Shown: piece by piece, positions 60,926 through 64,000 of the stretch
Position numbering within the stretch: the first letter of the stretch is position 1
Layout of the letters: each line of letters begins with the position of its first letter
Source: Centroberyx gerrardi
Lineage: Eukaryota; Chordata; Actinopteri; Beryciformes; Berycidae
Reading direction: 5' to 3'
Assembly: GCF_048128805.1 (NCBI RefSeq)
Contig: NC_135998.1
Coordinates: forward strand, 25,073,396-25,137,395
DNA length: 64,000 bases
Translations under genes and position numbers: made by a program
Notes under the pieces: generated by a model
Told to the model about the DNA's origin: nothing
What the model saw: only the letters and a program-made list of their open reading frames with translations
Databases searched by the model: none

Positions 60926-60932
60926 TATAAAT
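60824..60932. repeat. (AAT)n/(ATA)n microsatellites
   Basis: Two AAT-triplet arrays, interrupted by a short unique stretch, lie just upstream of the ARID first coding exon and merge into a LINE 3' end. Confidence 0.95.
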
Positions 60933-60934
60933 AA

Positions 60935-61385
60935 AAATGTATTTATTTAGCACTTATAAAAACATGGTTACAATGGGCTTCACAGAAATAAATATAACAC
61001 ACAAAACAATGAGGCAATCAACATATATATTCAAAGAAATAATGAAAATAGAATGAGGATTGTAATATTACAATCAAAGTATAAAAAAACCAAAGTATAA
61101 GCAAGTCTAAAAAAGAGGACACAGAGCTGGCTGATCTCCTCAGCCAGGTCATTCCAGAGTCGCGGGGCTCTGGTGGCGAAAGCCCGGTCGCCCTCAGTCT
61201 TCAGTCTGGACTGAGGAACAGCCAGGAGCAACCTGCCTGAGGATCTCAGGCTACAACTAGGTTCATAAGGGGATAAAAGCTCTGTGATATAGCTGGGTGC
61301 CAGACCCAATTTCAAAGTCAATCCTAAAATGTACTGGAAGCCACTGTAGGGCAGATAAAACAGGCGTAATATGATCTATAGCGAA
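60935..61385 (-). mobile_element. L2-like LINE, 3' part
   Basis: The minus strand encodes LKLGLAPSYITELLSPYEPS and GDRAFATRAPRLWNDLAEEI, the conserved C-terminal end of L2-type ORF2. A 3'UTR ends in the AGTGCTAAATAAAT-type sequence near 60945. The preceding DNA ('ccactgtagggcagataaaacaggcgtaatatgatct', + strand) is the usual fish L2 coding region in reverse. Confidence 0.8.
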
Positions 61386-62270
61386 CAATCTCTGCCGTTG
61401 CTAGAGTGCTTGACTGATAGCAACAGGACATTCTGTGACTGAACATCATGACAAACATTTAATATTTACGTAGGCCTATTTATAAGTAGTCACAAATTTA
61501 CTGTTTACTGTTACTGTTTTTGACAGCTCTCAAAGCTCAAATATAATGTACAGTATGATTTGAGCTGAGCTATTCTTGTGACAATGACTCAGTGTTTTAA
61601 GCTCACTTCTTGACTGATGATTGTCAAACACATCCAAGTTTTTGACCATATATCAGACTTAACCACATGTTTGTCCTTGCCCCAGTGGAGCCAACCCAGT
61701 CTCTATTGAAAGCATACCATTGAACTAAAAAAAGACATCAATGCAGTCAGTGTTCAATTTCCTAGCTGTGCACTTCCATGTGTATTGTGTATCTACAACA
61801 TTAACACTGGTATGGATGAAATTAAATGAACATGACGGGATAGGGTTAATATGCTCAAGGTTAGAATATATGTTGGAAATAATAGTGTTGAGTGTGAGTA
61901 AATGATGTAGTGACACATGCCACTACATCTGTTTAACGGGACACAGCGGTCATCACTGATGTCATTATGGATGTTCTGTGCTTTACCAGACATTTGATAC
62001 TATTGTTTTCATTACACTTGTATGTATGTTTTGTATTCAAGATTTACTTCTGGTTTTTTAGGTGTAGATGAAGCTTCACTCACATCATATCATGTGGTAA
62101 GAATTTAACATTTTTTTCTTTATCCAGTGGCCAAGATCTTAGCAAAAATAATTTCAACTGATTTTCTTTCTATTATTGATACCACAAGAGGAAATTTACC
62201 AACACAATAACAGCAAGATGGAGCAATTATGAGAATTTTAGGTACCGGCTGATATTTATAAAATGGATGA
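61386..62270. other. Intergenic sequence, nothing recognised
   Basis: AT-rich sequence without a convincing exon, RNA gene or bounded repeat. It lies upstream of the ARID gene and could hold its promoter or 5'UTR exons. Confidence 0.4.
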
Positions 62271-62274
62271 TATA

Positions 62275-62639
62275 CACTGCCCGTCAAAAGTTTGGGGACA
62301 CCACATTTTTCTTTATTTTTACTATTTTCCACATTTTGGAATAATAGTAAAGACATCAAAACTATGAAATAACACAAATGGAATTATGCACCAAAAAAAT
62401 GTTAAACAAATCAAAACTATCTTATATTTTAGATTCTTTAAAGTAGCCACCCTTTGCCTTGATGGAAAGGCAAAGGCTTTGGAAAGAAATTCATACATAG
62501 GCATCAACTTCACTATTTATATTTGTCTAAGGAACAAATTTCAAGCATTTAAGCATAAGCCTTTAGATTAAAATAGCTTTAAGATAATGAAAAACATAGT
62601 ACATTCAATCATGTGTGTCCAAACCTTTGACGGGCAGTG
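62275..62639. mobile_element. Tc1-like MITE
   Basis: The ends CACTGCCCGTCAAAAGTTTG and CAAACCTTTGACGGGCAGTG form the Tc1/mariner-type inverted repeat common in fish, flanked by TA on both sides (62273-62274 and 62640-62641). At 365 bp it lacks a transposase. Confidence 0.92.
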
Positions 62640-62644
62640 TATGT

Positions 62645-63905
62645 GTACAAATCAATTGCTTGATTTGAATGCAATTATCATATTACACATCATATTCATC
62701 TACATATACAGTACATCTCCCCTAAATATTTTTTGCTATGAAGAAAGGATCTTGAGTGGTATACAGAGTCGGATCGATACAGGAGAGAAGGCCCTTGTGG
62801 GGTCCAGTTGCAGCTCACCAGGAGCATAATCAGCAATGGATCTGAGAGATATAAACACCACACCATGTCCAAGACACAAATGCTTTTTTTTTTTAAATAA
62901 TCAATCATGCAGGCACTGGACTGACAAACACATGTTACCCAAAGGGCCCAGCAACAATTTTTATTTACAACAAAAGTGACCAGAGACGGAAAATTGTGAA
63001 ATCAGGAGAGTAAATCCTGGCAGGGGTAGCGCAATGTCCATATTTTATCATAAATATTTTATCCATTGTAACCACAGATAAATGGAATATCAGAAGTTTT
63101 GGAATCAAGTCACCACAGAAAACAAAATCAAAGAATAAGTCTATTCTGAATTTTATCTGAAACCAAATCAATGTTTCTCACCTGTGTTTCCAGTGACAGG
63201 ATGAGGCTGGATCGTACTAATTCATAGGCCTGATGATCAGGAAACAAGTTAACCACAGAGTTTACCGGTCTGTGTTTTCTCCAGTGCGGTGCAAAGACTA
63301 CAGTTTGCTACAACCAGTTGATAGGGGCACCTCAGTCACACAGTCACACACCTGTCCTTAGCGCCTGAGTGACACTGTGGGCAACTGACAGTGGGGGTGT
63401 ATACTCCAACTTCTTCCTGCTAGGAGTTTAAAGTCAGACCAGTTCAACCTGCTCATGAATGTGTGCCCAAAACCTTTGTATCGGAATGTTCCACATAATT
63501 AGGCAGAATAAAGGGCATATCAGTGGAAATGTGGTTATGTTTAATGTGACTTATCTATTATCAATAGGCCTATATGATGTGTGAATTTTTTCTTTACGTT
63601 TTTTTCCTTTCCCTTATTGACAGCTTAGTTAAATATAACAATTTTAATACTTTTTGGTCTACAAAACATCACTAAAACATAAATCTTAAGCCTGTATTTG
63701 GTGAAAGAGTCACTATTCATCATGCGGAGGTTGTAATATATTTTTCTGACATCAAACAGAATTTTACATTCAGTGTGATACAATTTAATGAATGGTTTAT
63801 TGTAACACACAAACGTTTCATTAAATTTATTACATTGGCATGTTGTTGAGCCTGGTAATTATCAGTGTGGAAACAGGAAATGTGAGATTTTAATGGCTGT
63901 CTCAT
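62645..63905. other. Intergenic sequence, no gene supported
   Basis: Short frames on both strands look random. A donor-like ACACAG|gtgaga on the minus strand near 63180 could end a 5'UTR exon of the ARID gene, but nothing else supports it. Confidence 0.35.
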
Positions 63906-63920
63906 TCTATAATTGAGACA

Positions 63921-63923
63921 GAC

Positions 63924-63954
<31 letters not shown>

Positions 63955-63955
63955 G
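63921..63955. repeat. (GAT)n microsatellite
   Basis: About 11 GAT triplets near the window end. Confidence 0.95.
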
Positions 63956-64000
63956 TGATAGTGAGCTTCTCTTTGTGCTGACTGTTCTGATTCTAGAATT

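Noticed and set aside
63179-63240. Minus-strand sequence before a gtgaga donor as an N-terminal ARID exon
   Set aside because: It does not join the first recognised ARID exon in the required phase without a stop; at best it is 5'UTR.

Overview
The window is vertebrate nuclear DNA, almost certainly from a teleost fish. It holds GT-AG multi-exon genes with vertebrate orthologues, long introns full of (CA)n, (GATA)n and (CATC)n microsatellites, and typical fish mobile elements: hAT, Harbinger and Tc1-like DNA elements, L2- and I-type LINEs, tRNA-derived SINEs and a Ty3/gypsy retroelement. There are four protein-coding genes. Every exon boundary was assigned by hand and reading-frame phase was checked across every splice junction; all four models close in frame.

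Layout: (1) 1.9-12.9 kb, + strand, dab2 (clathrin/AP-2 cargo adaptor), complete at 804 aa in 13 coding exons plus a candidate 5'UTR exon. (2) 13.6-15.6 kb, a decayed I-type LINE with a nested short insertion. (3) 15.8-31.9 kb, + strand, bdp1 (TFIIIB subunit B'' of RNA polymerase III), complete at 2249 aa in 28 coding exons. Its introns host a hAT element with a zinc-finger ORF, a palindromic hAT MITE, a Harbinger-like MITE and a tRNA-Gly-like relic. (4) 33.4-54.2 kb, + strand, a rhotekin-family gene, 448 aa in 12 exons. Its last 38-bp coding exon lies beyond a 9.9-kb intron packed with L2 LINE debris and a truncated Ty3/gypsy element. (5) 57.3-60.8 kb, - strand, an ARID-domain gene of the ARID5/ARID6 group, 628 aa in 5 coding exons. 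(6) 60.8-64.0 kb, repeats and unassigned sequence upstream of the ARID gene.

The genes do not form one pathway. Dab2 acts in endocytosis, Bdp1 in Pol III initiation, rhotekin in Rho-GTP signalling and the ARID protein in DNA binding. The tail-to-tail rhotekin/ARID pair recalls the human ARID5B-RTKN2 neighbourhood and is probably a whole-genome-duplication relic. The most unusual structure is at 48.4-52.7 kb: a 410-bp single-locus sequence is present twice, two substitutions apart, flanking a gypsy element cut inside its reverse transcriptase. It is either a real rearrangement or a haplotype-merging assembly artefact. I found no evidence for a new multi-gene system; the novelty here is structural (nested elements, repeat-bound micro-introns, coding minisatellite).
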